Shown here: positions 31,098 to 41,968 of the stretch, piece by piece
How the letters are laid out: every line of letters begins with the position of its first letter
How positions within the stretch are numbered: position 1 is the first letter of the stretch
Origin: Shewanella sp. KT0246
Lineage (GTDB): Bacteria; Pseudomonadota; Gammaproteobacteria; Enterobacterales; Shewanellaceae
Assembly (NCBI RefSeq): GCF_019654955.1
Contig: NZ_BPEV01000003.1
Location: forward strand, 62,001 to 126,000
Direction: 5' to 3'
Length of the DNA stretch: 64,000 bases
Translations under genes and position numbers: made by a program
The notes under the pieces: model-generated
Told to the model about the DNA's origin: nothing
Seen by the model: only the letters and a program-made list of their open reading frames with translations
The model's database searches: none

Positions 31098-31795
31098 TGA
31101 AAAAGTTATTAATTGCATTAGTTACATTGTTACCATCACTTGCTATTGCAGCAGGTGGCAGCAATGTTCATTTAGAAAGTGCCAATGTAGACTTTCATGA
31201 TAAAGAGTCTTTAGAGCGTGGTTTGAATTTATTCCAACAATATTGCTCTGGCTGTCACAGTACTCAGTACCAACGATATGGTCGTGTTGCTGAAGATTTA
31301 GATATCTCAGTAGACGATATGCGTCAAAAGTACATTTTCACTGACGCTAAGATTGGTGAGTTGATGGAAAATGCGATTCCACCTGCAGATGCTGCAAAGT
31401 GGTTTGGCGCAGCAGCTCCTGACTTAACGCTAGTAGCACGTGTTCGTGGACAAGATTGGGTGTATTCATACCTTAAAGGCTTTTATAAAGATGAAAGCCG
31501 TCCATTTGGTGTCAATAATACAGTATTCCCATTAGTGGGTATGCCGCATGTTCTTGAAGATTTACAGGGTATTCCTGTTAAACAAGAAGATGGTACGTTT
31601 GTGACAACTGGCGGTTCTATGAACGCTGAAGAGTATGACCAAGCTGTTCGCGATATCACTGGTTTCCTTGCATATTCTGCAGATCCAGTGAAGTTAGAGC
31701 GTGAAGCTTTAGGTTGGTGGGTACTCGGATTCTTGTTTATTTTCTTCATCGTTGCTTATTTGTTGAAGAAAGAATACTGGAAAGATGTGCACTAG
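31097..31795 (+). CDS. petC: Cytochrome c1 of the bc1 complex
   Basis: This membrane-anchored c-type cytochrome accepts electrons from the Rieske protein. It has a signal peptide (LLIALVTLLPSLAIA), a heme motif C50-SG-C53-H54, and a C-terminal membrane anchor (WWVLGFLFIFFIVAYLL) after residue 200. Length 232 residues. A strong terminator follows at 31834. Confidence 0.97.
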   Translation: MKKLLIALVTLLPSLAIAAGGSNVHLESANVDFHDKESLERGLNLFQQYCSGCHSTQYQRYGRVAEDLDISVDDMRQKYIFTDAKIGELMENAIPPADAAKWFGAAAPDLTLVARVRGQDWVYSYLKGFYKDESRPFGVNNTVFPLVGMPHVLEDLQGIPVKQEDGTFVTTGGSMNAEEYDQAVRDITGFLAYSADPVKLEREALGWWVLGFLFIFFIVAYLLKKEYWKDVH

Positions 31796-31833
31796 ACACG
31801 AATAACGGGTAAAATACATTATTCGCATACTTT

Positions 31834-31870
31834 AAACGAGGGGCTTTGCCCCTCGTTTGTTTTGTTTTTT
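31834..31870 (+). terminator. Rho-independent terminator after petC
   Basis: An 11-base perfect stem AAACGAGGGGC / GCCCCTCGTTT with a TTT loop, followed by a T-rich tail. It separates petABC from sspAB. Confidence 0.92.
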
Positions 31871-31891
31871 CCGTTTTTCTGGAGGGTAACA

Positions 31892-32521
31892 ATGGCTGTA
31901 GCTGCCAACAAACGCTCTATCATGACACTTTTTTCTGGTGCCGATGATTTATATAGCCACCAAGTACGTATCGTCTTGGCTGAAAAAGGTGTAACTGTTG
32001 ATGTATTGCAGGTAGAACCTAGTGAGAGACCTCAAGAGCTATTGGATGTAAATCCATATAACTCAGTACCGACTCTAGTTGATCGTGAATTAGTGCTGTA
32101 TGAATCTCGTATCATTATGGAATATTTAGATGAGCGTTTTCCTCATCCTCCATTGATGCCAGTATATCCGGTTGCTCGTGGCCAAAGCCGTCTAATGATG
32201 CACCGTATTGATACTGACTGGTATGTACTAGTTGACCGTATCCGTAAAGGTGAAAAAGCTGACGCTGCTCGTAAAGAGTTGACTGAAAGCTTAGTTGCTT
32301 TAGCGCCAGTATTTGCTGAAATGCCATACTTCATGAGTGAAGAATTCGGCTTAGCTGATTGCTACTTAGGTCCGTTATTATGGCGTTTACCTGAGTTAGG
32401 AATCAACTTAGATGTTCGTACATCTAAAGATATCCATGCTTACATGACACGCATTTTTGAGCGTGAATCATTTAAAGCATCGTTAACTGAGGTTGAGCGC
32501 GAAATGCGCATGGGTATGTAA
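31892..32521 (+). CDS. sspA: Stringent starvation protein A
   Basis: SspA is a glutathione-S-transferase-fold protein that binds RNA polymerase and alters sigma-70 transcription in stationary phase and acid stress. It has a thioredoxin-like N-terminus (SIMTLFSGADDLYSHQVRIVL) and a helical C-terminus. ATG 31892 is preferred over the upstream in-frame start at 31862, which lies inside the petC terminator; GGAGGG precedes 31892. About 209 residues. The stop overlaps the sspB start. Confidence 0.96.
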   Translation: MAVAANKRSIMTLFSGADDLYSHQVRIVLAEKGVTVDVLQVEPSERPQELLDVNPYNSVPTLVDRELVLYESRIIMEYLDERFPHPPLMPVYPVARGQSRLMMHRIDTDWYVLVDRIRKGEKADAARKELTESLVALAPVFAEMPYFMSEEFGLADCYLGPLLWRLPELGINLDVRTSKDIHAYMTRIFERESFKASLTEVEREMRMGM

Positions 32522-32994
32522 TGAAAGCGATTACACCTAACCGTCCATATTTGTTGCGGGCTTACTACGAGTGGTTGATGGATAATCACTTTACCCCACA
32601 TGTTGTTGTGGATGCATTTGTAAAAGGCACTCAAGTACCTCAAGAGTTTGTTAAGGACGGTCAAATCGTACTTAATATTGCTGGCGGTGCTGTAGGCAAT
32701 TTACAAATGACCAATGAATTTGTCGAGTTTAACGCTCGATTTGGTGGTGTACCTCAGCAAGTTGTTTTACCTATGGCTGCAATCGTTGCGATTTATGCGC
32801 GCGAAAACGGTGCTGGAACTGTGTTTGATATGGAAGATGCTTATATGCCTGAAGAAGAGTCTGAAGACTTATCTCCAGCGCCACGCTCTTTCTCTGCAGT
32901 TGAAACAACAGAAAAAACTGAAGTGACAGAAGAAAAGCCTACGAGCAATTCTGAAAAACCAAAAGGACGTGCACATTTAACAGTCGTTAAGTAA
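32521..32994 (+). CDS. sspB: ClpXP adaptor SspB
   Basis: SspB delivers ssrA-tagged polypeptides to ClpXP. The substrate-binding domain spans about residues 1-112 (RPYLLRAYYEWLMDNHFTPH, NIAGGAVGNLQM). An acidic, Thr/Glu-rich flexible linker follows, and a short C-terminal ClpX-docking tail ends KGRAHLTVVK. Length 157 residues. It is translationally coupled to sspA. Confidence 0.96.
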   Translation: MKAITPNRPYLLRAYYEWLMDNHFTPHVVVDAFVKGTQVPQEFVKDGQIVLNIAGGAVGNLQMTNEFVEFNARFGGVPQQVVLPMAAIVAIYARENGAGTVFDMEDAYMPEEESEDLSPAPRSFSAVETTEKTEVTEEKPTSNSEKPKGRAHLTVVK

Positions 32995-33079
32995 AAGTCG
33001 TTAAGCAATAGTCGTTAATTATCTATCGCTAAGAAACTTTCGCTAAGAAACTGTGTAATGTGGATGTTCGATTCATAAG

Positions 33080-33111
33080 AAAACCAGTCATTGAAAAATG
33101 ACTGGTTTTTT
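33080..33111. terminator. Rho-independent terminator after sspB
   Basis: A perfect 13-base stem AAAACCAGTCATT / AATGACTGGTTTT with a GAAA tetraloop and T run. The A-rich 5' side makes it usable on both strands, also serving the convergent gene at 33201. Confidence 0.92.
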
Positions 33112-33200
33112 CATTTTTGGCGATTACTGAAAGTTTTGAGCAGTAAAAATGCTAAATAATCAGGATTTAGTTTACATAAAAATTATCAGACTATTTCTAA

Positions 33201-34487
33201 TCACTCCTGATAAGCTTTCGCTAATCTGGTCAGCTTAAACGCGACTTTTAAACTGCGATTCTCCAAATTGTCGTTTTCAGTTTCGAGCTGATAACGGGCA
33301 ACAATTGCGAGGTAAGCGCTAAGTTGCTCAGAGTCTTGAGATAATGCCAGTAATGATATGAGCTCTATAAATTCGCCATAGGGGTGACGACTATGCATTT
33401 GTTGGTTAAGTTCTAATGGATCCCAATCATTACAAAGGCACTCTGCTACTTGAGACTGAAATTGATCCAGTGCGGATTGTGCGATTGTTGGTTGAGGTAA
33501 CACCGTTATAAGTCGCGCCAATAAACTTTCTACGCCTTCTGCAATATGCTCTTCTGCGGTGGGCTGTTCGATGAAACAAAACTCACCTAAGCTTAATTTG
33601 GCATTCTCAGAGGCGTTCACCTCAATCGACTTTTTACGCCCCTGATGCCAAGCAAAACTGACTAAAGGATAATCATCAACCCCAGCGTTGTAATTAACGC
33701 AAACTAAGTGCTCGTTGTGAATATCAGGAAAACTATCTTGTGGATAATGACCGATAACGACGGGCGTCGTTAATTGCTGGTGCGGATGTGAGTCATTAAT
33801 CTCAAATTGGGGGTAGTTTAAACACGAGTTCATCAATGTTGATAATGGATGCTTAGTATCAAATGCTGCAGGCCAAAACTGTTGTGCCAAAGCATTGGTC
33901 ATCACGGCAGTTAAACTACTACTTATACCGTTAGGACTATCTTCAGTTTTTTGATTTGTTAAGTTTAAATATGGATTCAACTCATTGATGACTTTATTAT
34001 CCCAACAAGCGTGAATTGCTCGAATGTGTTCGAAATCTAAATAAAGTGGCAGCGCCATAAACCAATCAACCCACTGGAATAGTGTTTCATCACCTTGGGC
34101 GAACTGAGATAGAAATTTCGGTTTTGTGTTGTTTACTTCAACGGTTAAATTCACTGGTAAATAAGGTGCGTCAGTGATCGGGTGATGCTTACTCCAACCA
34201 ATCACTTCAAACTCATTGCTGCCAAGCAAACAATATGCATGGCCTTTATCAACCATGTCTTTCACTAAAGTCAGAAGTGCAATGTGCTCAATATTTTTAC
34301 CTTCAGTGGATGCAATTAAGTTGCCGCAAAAAACCAATTTTACAAATTGGATACTTGATTCAGGATCATCAACATCAAAATCTATTTCAGTAAGCAAATC
34401 ATGCAACTTGTCTAATCGACCATAGACGTCTCCGATAAAATATAAGCTGGTATTGTCGATTTTTTGTATGTGGCTGTGCATGATCAA
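33201..34487 (-). CDS. Metallophosphatase-like protein with altered active-site motifs
   Basis: This 428-residue cytoplasmic protein resembles PPP-type Ser/Thr phosphatases and bis(nucleosyl)tetraphosphatase-like enzymes in its first 270 residues. The expected motifs are present but changed. GDxHG reads GDVYG (residues 19-23, Tyr for His), GDxxDRG reads CGNLIAS, and GNHE reads LGSNEFE. VIGHYPQDSF and a late NYNAG segment fit the later His motifs. The last 150 residues are helical and unassigned. Loss of metal ligands suggests a weak or non-catalytic protein. It is a single gene convergent with sspB. Confidence 0.75.
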   Translation of the reverse strand: MIMHSHIQKIDNTSLYFIGDVYGRLDKLHDLLTEIDFDVDDPESSIQFVKLVFCGNLIASTEGKNIEHIALLTLVKDMVDKGHAYCLLGSNEFEVIGWSKHHPITDAPYLPVNLTVEVNNTKPKFLSQFAQGDETLFQWVDWFMALPLYLDFEHIRAIHACWDNKVINELNPYLNLTNQKTEDSPNGISSSLTAVMTNALAQQFWPAAFDTKHPLSTLMNSCLNYPQFEINDSHPHQQLTTPVVIGHYPQDSFPDIHNEHLVCVNYNAGVDDYPLVSFAWHQGRKKSIEVNASENAKLSLGEFCFIEQPTAEEHIAEGVESLLARLITVLPQPTIAQSALDQFQSQVAECLCNDWDPLELNQQMHSRHPYGEFIELISLLALSQDSEQLSAYLAIVARYQLETENDNLENRSLKVAFKLTRLAKAYQE

Positions 34488-34752
34488 ACCTAGGTGGTAA
34501 AGAAGTAATGAGGTAGTGATTATAACCTAGCAAGCAATCGTTACAGCTGTAAAATTCATATCAAGCGCTAATTATTTAAGTGACAGACTAAGCTATGTTA
34601 TTATCCGCGATTTAGAGCACTTGTAAGATTGAAGCGATATATTTTGATGAGCTATTTGAGTTTTTCGCTGCTTCGAACATCGGTTTCAAAATACTTATCG
34701 GTTTCAAAATATTTTGCTACTGCAGAAATCCATATTAAAGCTGGGATGTTTA

Positions 34753-35325
34753 ATGCTGTTAATGATTGATAACTATGATTCATTTACCTTTAATTTAGTG
34801 CAGTATTTTCAGCGCTTGGGTTATGAGATCATGGTTAAAAGAAATGATCAGATTACAATCAGCGAAATAGAAGCGCTAAATCCAACTCACCTCATTATCT
34901 CTCCAGGTCCTTGTTCACCAAATGAGTCAGGGATCTCACTCGATGCCATTGCCCATTTTGCTGGAAAGCTGCCTCTATTAGGTGTTTGTTTAGGGCATCA
35001 AGCAATTGCTCAGGTGTTTGGCGCAAAAGTGATAAAAGCTAAACGTGTCATGCATGGCAAAACTAGTGCGATAACCCATAGGGAAGAGGGGTTGTTTAAA
35101 GAATTGAACCAACCACTTACAGTTACCCGTTACCATTCATTATTAGTTGAGTCATTGCCTGATAACTTCCAGCTAGATGCATGGTACGACGACCCTATTC
35201 ATGGTCGTGAAATTATGGCTATGAGCCACAAAACCTTGCCGATTTATGGGGTACAATTTCACCCAGAAGCGATTTTGACTGAACAAGGTCACGAGCTTCT
35301 CAATAATTTTCTTACTCACAGCTAA
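34753..35325 (+). CDS. pabA: Glutamine amidotransferase subunit of aminodeoxychorismate/anthranilate synthase
   Basis: This class I glutamine amidotransferase releases ammonia from glutamine for a chorismate-using partner. Motifs are [28 protein letters not shown], the nucleophile elbow GVCLGHQAI with the catalytic Cys, and the His/Glu pair VQFHPEAI. At about 190 residues it fits PabA or TrpG; no pabB or trpE lies nearby, so the standalone location favours PabA, which may serve both pathways. The frame opens at 34714, but ATG 34753 matches family starts and has GGGATG upstream. Confidence 0.9.
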   Translation: MLLMIDNYDSFTFNLVQYFQRLGYEIMVKRNDQITISEIEALNPTHLIISPGPCSPNESGISLDAIAHFAGKLPLLGVCLGHQAIAQVFGAKVIKAKRVMHGKTSAITHREEGLFKELNQPLTVTRYHSLLVESLPDNFQLDAWYDDPIHGREIMAMSHKTLPIYGVQFHPEAILTEQGHELLNNFLTHS

Positions 35326-35467
35326 CTTCTGTTACAACTTAAGCGATAAATCCCCACAAACATTGTCATTTTTTGTGATATAAAAGGCCAATAATAAAAG
35401 CACTTGCCAAACTATTTAACGTTTAGGCGAGAAAATATCATTCATCTTTGATGACAAGGGATTTAAT

Positions 35468-37951
35468 ATGACCAGGCTACTGCGAAATGCCGCACTGAGC
35501 GCGCTTTCTCTCGCAATTATTTCAGGTTGCAGCGCTACAGCAAGCAACAGTGATACTTCAACGGTAACTAATCAATCAGCTAGCATAATGGTTCCGTTAG
35601 CTATGCCACCGCAAGCTGAGCAACCACTGACTCTTAATCAAATTATGGCAAATCCTGATTGGATGGGGTTACTAGCCAAGAACGCCTATTGGTCAGACGA
35701 TAGTCAGTCGATCTACTTTAGTCGCCAAGAGCATCAATCCCCGATAGCAGATGTTTACCATCAAGAGATTAATCAAACCCAAGCCAGCATCATTAAACTC
35801 AATCAGTTGCACTTAGCAGATCAAAAGCATGGTGTATTCAATACTGATAAGACCCAAAAGGCCTACTTATACAAAGGCAATATTTTTGTAAAACAGCTTG
35901 ATTCAGGTGAAGTTAAACAGTTTACCCGCCAAAACACCCCGATTGACGAAGTAAAGTTCTTAACTTCAGGTGATATCGCCTACATGCAAGGCAACAGTGT
36001 TTTTAAATTACACTTAAAGTCGGGCATGACCGAGCAACTTGCTGATATACAAATGGCAAAAGCACCAAAAGGTGTCAAAGATCCTGAATCTTACATTGCT
36101 AAGCAACAGCATCGTTTAATTGCTTATGTTGCGCTGCAACATGATAAGAGTAAAACACGTGCAGAATATGCAGAAGAACTTGCAGCCCAAGACCCTACCT
36201 TTGCCGCGAAAACTTGGTATTTAGGTGACAGTGAAAAAGTCAATGAAATGAGTCTATCTGCTGATGGCCGTTACTTAGTTGTAGCGTTGTCAGATAAGAA
36301 TTATAGCTGGCGAGCAGAGCATGACATTATGCCTAACTATCTCGGTAAAGATGGCTATGTCGACGCTGTGCCAGCTAGAGCCAGAGTTGCTGAAGATAGC
36401 TATCCGGGTGAAAGGTTAGTTTTGCTTGATTTGGCTGAACATGTGAAAAAAGATATTACCATTGAAGGTCTAACAGGCTTTGATGAAGATGTTTTAGCTT
36501 CGGTAAAAGCTGAGAATGCAACAGCACAAGGTAACAGCTATAAAAGCAAGCCAGAGCCACGCTTACTGCAATTAATGCAAGACTGGGGTTGGAACCAAAG
36601 CGCAATTCGCTGGCACGACACTGAAAATAAATTATTAGTGATGATGGAAGCGGTTGATAATAAAGATCGCTGGATCGCTAGTGTTGATCTTGAAAATGGC
36701 AAACTGACCACAGAGCATCGTTTACATGATGATGCTTGGATTAATTACACTTTCAACCAATTTGGTTGGGTGACTGGCACTGATAAATTCTATTACTTAT
36801 CTGAAGAGTCAGGCTTTTCTCAGCTATACCTTAAATCTAACGGCAAAACGATGGCGTTAACTAATGGCGAATATGTCGTTGATCAAGTGACATTATCACC
36901 TGATGCAAGCCATTTATATTACCGCGCCAATAAAGACCACCCTGGAACTTATAATGTTTATCGTGTGGAAGTTGCGACAGGTAAAACTGAGCAGTTAACT
37001 CAGTGGAATGGTACTTTAGATTACGAACTAAGTCCTGACGGTCAATCGTTATTGTTAACCGCTTCAACAGCTATTAACCCTAATGAACTTTATGTGCAAG
37101 CAATCGGCGGTGAGCTTAAGCAATTAACCCAATATACCAGCAAAGCATTTAGCAATTATGCGTGGCAAGCACCTCAAGTGGTAAAAGTTCCTTCTAGCCA
37201 TGGTGCTAAAGACATCTATGCAAGAGTATACTTACCACAAGGTTATGACGCTGCTAATGCCGATAAGTATCCTGCGGTTATCTTCAACCACGGTGCGGGT
37301 TACTTACAAAACGCCCATAATGGTTTTTCTGGTTACTTCCGTGAATTCATGTTCCATAACCTACTAACACAACAAGGTTATGTGGTAATGGATATGGATT
37401 ACCGAGGTTCAAAAGGCTACGGCCGTGATTGGCGCACCGCGGTATACCGTAATATGGGACACCCAGAAGTCGAAGATTTAAAAGATGGTGTTAATTGGAT
37501 GGCGAAGAATACCCATGTTGATGCGGCTAAAGTTGGGACTTACGGTGGCTCTTATGGTGGTTTCTTAACCTTTATGGCTCTCTTTAATGAACCTGAATTA
37601 TTCCAAGCTGGTGCAGCGTTAAGACCGGTAACGGATTGGGCGCACTACAATGCCCCATACACGTCAAACATTCTTAATACGCCTGATGTAGACCCAATAG
37701 CTTACGAACGTAGTTCACCAATAGAGCATGCTCAAGGGTTAGAGAAACCTTTACTGATTATGAGTGGTGTACTGGATGACAACGTGTTCTTCCAAGACAG
37801 TGTGCGTCTTGTGCAGCGTTTGATTGAACTTGAAAAACCGATGTTTGAAACTGCGATTTACCCAGTTGAGCCACATGGATTTAGACAACCATCAAGCTGG
37901 CTAGATGAATATCGTCGTATTTACAAATTATTTGAACAAGAGCTTAAATAA
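35468..37951 (+). CDS. S9-family prolyl oligopeptidase-like lipoprotein peptidase
   Basis: This 827-residue peptidase is probably a dipeptidyl-peptidase IV-like enzyme of the periplasm or outer membrane. It has a lipoprotein signal with lipobox IISGC (Cys21). A beta-propeller region spans about residues 60-560 (LSADGRYLVVALSD, LSPDASHLYYRANKD). A C-terminal alpha/beta hydrolase follows with catalytic Ser695 (GGSYGG), Asp770 or 771 (GVLDDNVFF) and His803 (EPHGFRQ). The HGAGYLQN segment would supply the oxyanion site. It is monocistronic and closed by a terminator at 37998. Confidence 0.92.
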   Translation: MTRLLRNAALSALSLAIISGCSATASNSDTSTVTNQSASIMVPLAMPPQAEQPLTLNQIMANPDWMGLLAKNAYWSDDSQSIYFSRQEHQSPIADVYHQEINQTQASIIKLNQLHLADQKHGVFNTDKTQKAYLYKGNIFVKQLDSGEVKQFTRQNTPIDEVKFLTSGDIAYMQGNSVFKLHLKSGMTEQLADIQMAKAPKGVKDPESYIAKQQHRLIAYVALQHDKSKTRAEYAEELAAQDPTFAAKTWYLGDSEKVNEMSLSADGRYLVVALSDKNYSWRAEHDIMPNYLGKDGYVDAVPARARVAEDSYPGERLVLLDLAEHVKKDITIEGLTGFDEDVLASVKAENATAQGNSYKSKPEPRLLQLMQDWGWNQSAIRWHDTENKLLVMMEAVDNKDRWIASVDLENGKLTTEHRLHDDAWINYTFNQFGWVTGTDKFYYLSEESGFSQLYLKSNGKTMALTNGEYVVDQVTLSPDASHLYYRANKDHPGTYNVYRVEVATGKTEQLTQWNGTLDYELSPDGQSLLLTASTAINPNELYVQAIGGELKQLTQYTSKAFSNYAWQAPQVVKVPSSHGAKDIYARVYLPQGYDAANADKYPAVIFNHGAGYLQNAHNGFSGYFREFMFHNLLTQQGYVVMDMDYRGSKGYGRDWRTAVYRNMGHPEVEDLKDGVNWMAKNTHVDAAKVGTYGGSYGGFLTFMALFNEPELFQAGAALRPVTDWAHYNAPYTSNILNTPDVDPIAYERSSPIEHAQGLEKPLLIMSGVLDDNVFFQDSVRLVQRLIELEKPMFETAIYPVEPHGFRQPSSWLDEYRRIYKLFEQELK

Positions 37952-37997
37952 TTAGAGTATTAGCATCATAGAATACATGCACAAGCTCAACTGAATG

Positions 37998-38023
37998 AAG
38001 GCTTCCTATTGGAAGCCTTTTTT
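37998..38023 (+). terminator. Rho-independent terminator after the S9 peptidase
   Basis: The stem AAGGCTTCC / GGAAGCCTT with a TATT loop is followed by a T run. Confidence 0.9.
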
Positions 38024-38121
38024 ATCTATTTCTTTTTAGTTTAATACTATCAATTGTTACATAAATTGGCCGATATCCTTTATTATCAATAATAAATGTA
38101 ACAGGGTTAGGGCAAATCGTA

Positions 38122-39264
38122 GTGGCAGTATCAGTAGCTGGTGGAGTTAGGCCAGGTAAAGTCATAGAAGTTGAAAACCGCTTATATAAACAACTGATTG
38201 TTGGGAAGGAAAAACTAACCCAACAGTTTGATGATCGTGACAAACAACTCGAAGACGATGCGAATAAGTTAGAAGTTGAGCGCCAAGCGATTAAAGCGCG
38301 GATGGAAGAGCAAGCTAAAGCGCAACAGGTGCTTAAGCGGATTTCAGAGCAGCTAACTTTAACAGTTATGAACAGTTTAGAGCATCAATTAAGTTCCCCT
38401 AAACAAATGCTTGAACAATCCGGATTAACAGAGCCACAGGTTCTATTGCTCGATTTACTTTTGAACAAAGACCCTGATTTACGTCGTATCCGCCCTTTAG
38501 TCCAAAATATCTCTTGGTTGTATACCGACTTAGTTAATTTAATAAATAGTCCGGCATCAAGCCATAGAAGACCTCAACGTTCAGAAGTTAAGGTGACAGA
38601 TATTAAGTTGGTACTCAATTATATTGGTATCGAAAACCTGCAAGCACTTGTCCCTTATTTTTGCTTGCGCAATTGGTTACCTGCTGGAAATGCTAATTTA
38701 GTGTGGACCACCAGAAAGTTATGGCGATATAGCATGATGACGGCTATAGCGGCAAAATCATTGGCAGTTTTACATGAAAAAGATGAAGCCCTGGTATATA
38801 GCGCTTCATTAATGAAACAGCTTGGTAGCGCAACCATATTGAATGCCAGCGCGCGCGAATTTGAAAAAACTTGGGGCTCTTGGCTTCGAGAAACAAGCGC
38901 GAAAGGGGATAAAAATCTTTATGACGCAGTGATGGCATCAGAATTTCCTGCCAATGAAGTGTTTGAAAAAGTGATGGCTCACGGTGAGCAATTAAACTGG
39001 CAAATGCTCGACTTACTTGAATTTGAAAACAGTAAGCTCACCAAACTATTAAAAGAGCTCGATTTCAACTATCACTTCAGTGAGTTTTCAGTGGAAAGCG
39101 CTATCGTGGCTAAAGCCAGTTGCTTTGTTAAAGTGCTTTTACTTGAAGAGTCTCGCCTAATCGAGCCACAAGAGAAGCGTCTGATGTTCGATTACTATGA
39201 ATTTACCGAGCAAGAACTTATTAGGCTGAAAGCTCAAAACTATCGTAAGTTAGATCTAGTTTAA
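38122..39264 (+). CDS. HDOD-domain signalling protein
   Basis: This 380-residue protein has a lysine/glutamate-rich coiled coil (about residues 25-85) and an HDOD domain from about 90 to 290. Typical HDOD positions are LLLDLLLNKDPDL, NLINSP and IGIENLQALVPYFCLRNW. HDOD is an HD-related output or signalling module without the complete metal-binding HD set; none is evident here. No GGDEF, EAL or receiver domain is attached. The start is GTG at 38122 with AGGG nine bases upstream. Partner and signal are unknown. Confidence 0.8.
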   Translation: MAVSVAGGVRPGKVIEVENRLYKQLIVGKEKLTQQFDDRDKQLEDDANKLEVERQAIKARMEEQAKAQQVLKRISEQLTLTVMNSLEHQLSSPKQMLEQSGLTEPQVLLLDLLLNKDPDLRRIRPLVQNISWLYTDLVNLINSPASSHRRPQRSEVKVTDIKLVLNYIGIENLQALVPYFCLRNWLPAGNANLVWTTRKLWRYSMMTAIAAKSLAVLHEKDEALVYSASLMKQLGSATILNASAREFEKTWGSWLRETSAKGDKNLYDAVMASEFPANEVFEKVMAHGEQLNWQMLDLLEFENSKLTKLLKELDFNYHFSEFSVESAIVAKASCFVKVLLLEESRLIEPQEKRLMFDYYEFTEQELIRLKAQNYRKLDLV

Positions 39265-40818
<1,554 letters not shown>

Positions 40819-40829
40819 TTGATAAGATT

Positions 40830-40857
40830 GCGCAGCTATTATGGTTGCGCTTTTTTG
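40830..40857 (+). terminator. Possible weak terminator or attenuator between astC and astA
   Basis: GCGCA / TGCGC with an 11-base loop is followed by six T residues. The five-base stem is weak, so it may only reduce read-through into astA. Confidence 0.45.
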
Positions 40858-40938
40858 TTTGGGTAACCAATGGAGTTAAGTGTTTGAACCTAGTGGGTTG
40901 AATGCTTGATTTTATATGGTGTTATTTAGGAGAGTTTG

Positions 40939-41958
40939 ATGCTAATCATTCGACCAATTCGAGCCAGTGATTACGATGCTCTATACAAGGTAGCTGTTGA
41001 GTCTGGACATGGATTTACTTCCTTGCCAGTCAATGAAGAGCTATTGCGATCGAAAATCGCTCGTGCAGAAGCCTCTTTTTCCAAGCAAGTTGAAAAACCT
41101 TTCGATGAAGGTTATTTGATGGTGCTTGAAGATCTGAAAACCAATGAAGTTGTCGGTACCTGTGGTATTGAAGCGGCTGTTGGAATGGAAGATGCCTTTT
41201 ATCATTACCGTTTAGGTACTGAAGTTTATCATTCAAAGCAAATCTCAGTTCGTAATGAAGTAGAAACTCTGACCCTGTGCCATGACTACACTGGCGCAGC
41301 AGAATTGTGCACTTTATTTTTGAACAAAGAATACCGCCGCGGTTATAACGGCCGCATGCTGTCACGTTCTCGCTTTTTGTTTTTAGCGCAACATGCACAA
41401 CGTTTCGGTAGCACTGTTATTGCAGAAATGCGCGGTGTGAGTGATGAAAAGGGCGATTCGCCTTTTTATGAATGGTTACAAGATCATTTCCTCGGTATCG
41501 ACTTTGTTGAAGCTGATTATTTATCAGGTCTTGGCAAAAAAGCTTTTATGGCTGAAATGATGCCGCGAAGCCCAATTCATGTTTGCCTACTGCCTAAAAA
41601 AGCGCAGAAGGTGATTGGTGAAGTTCATCGCAACACCAAACCAGCATTGAAACTGCTTCAAGCAGAAGGCTTTAAATTTAGAAATTACGTTGATATTTTT
41701 GACGGTGGTCCAACAGTTGAGTGTGCACTGAACGATATTCGTTCTGTTCAGCAAAGCAGAGAACTCACGGTGACTATCGGAAAAATGCCACATGCAGATC
41801 ACCAGTACATTGTTGCCAATACATTGCTCGCGGATTACCGCGCGACAGCAGCAAAAATAAAGGTGTCAGATAAGCATGACAAAGTCACGCTAAGCCCAGA
41901 GTTGGCAGAAGCATTGAAAGTGGCAAATGGCGACAAAATTCGCGTACTAGAACTTTAG
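40939..41958 (+). CDS. astA: Arginine N-succinyltransferase
   Basis: AstA is the first step of the ammonia-producing AST pathway: arginine plus succinyl-CoA gives N2-succinylarginine. It is 339 residues of the AstA family ([62 protein letters not shown]). ATG 40939 has AGGAGAG eight bases upstream; the TTG three bases earlier is less likely. astD follows after ten bases. astB and astE are not in the window. Confidence 0.95.
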   Translation: MLIIRPIRASDYDALYKVAVESGHGFTSLPVNEELLRSKIARAEASFSKQVEKPFDEGYLMVLEDLKTNEVVGTCGIEAAVGMEDAFYHYRLGTEVYHSKQISVRNEVETLTLCHDYTGAAELCTLFLNKEYRRGYNGRMLSRSRFLFLAQHAQRFGSTVIAEMRGVSDEKGDSPFYEWLQDHFLGIDFVEADYLSGLGKKAFMAEMMPRSPIHVCLLPKKAQKVIGEVHRNTKPALKLLQAEGFKFRNYVDIFDGGPTVECALNDIRSVQQSRELTVTIGKMPHADHQYIVANTLLADYRATAAKIKVSDKHDKVTLSPELAEALKVANGDKIRVLEL

Positions 41959-41968
41959 GACAGCACAA

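Noticed and set aside
41030..41398. 122-codon leftward frame inside astA
   Set aside because: Antisense to a conserved enzyme; no recognisable protein.
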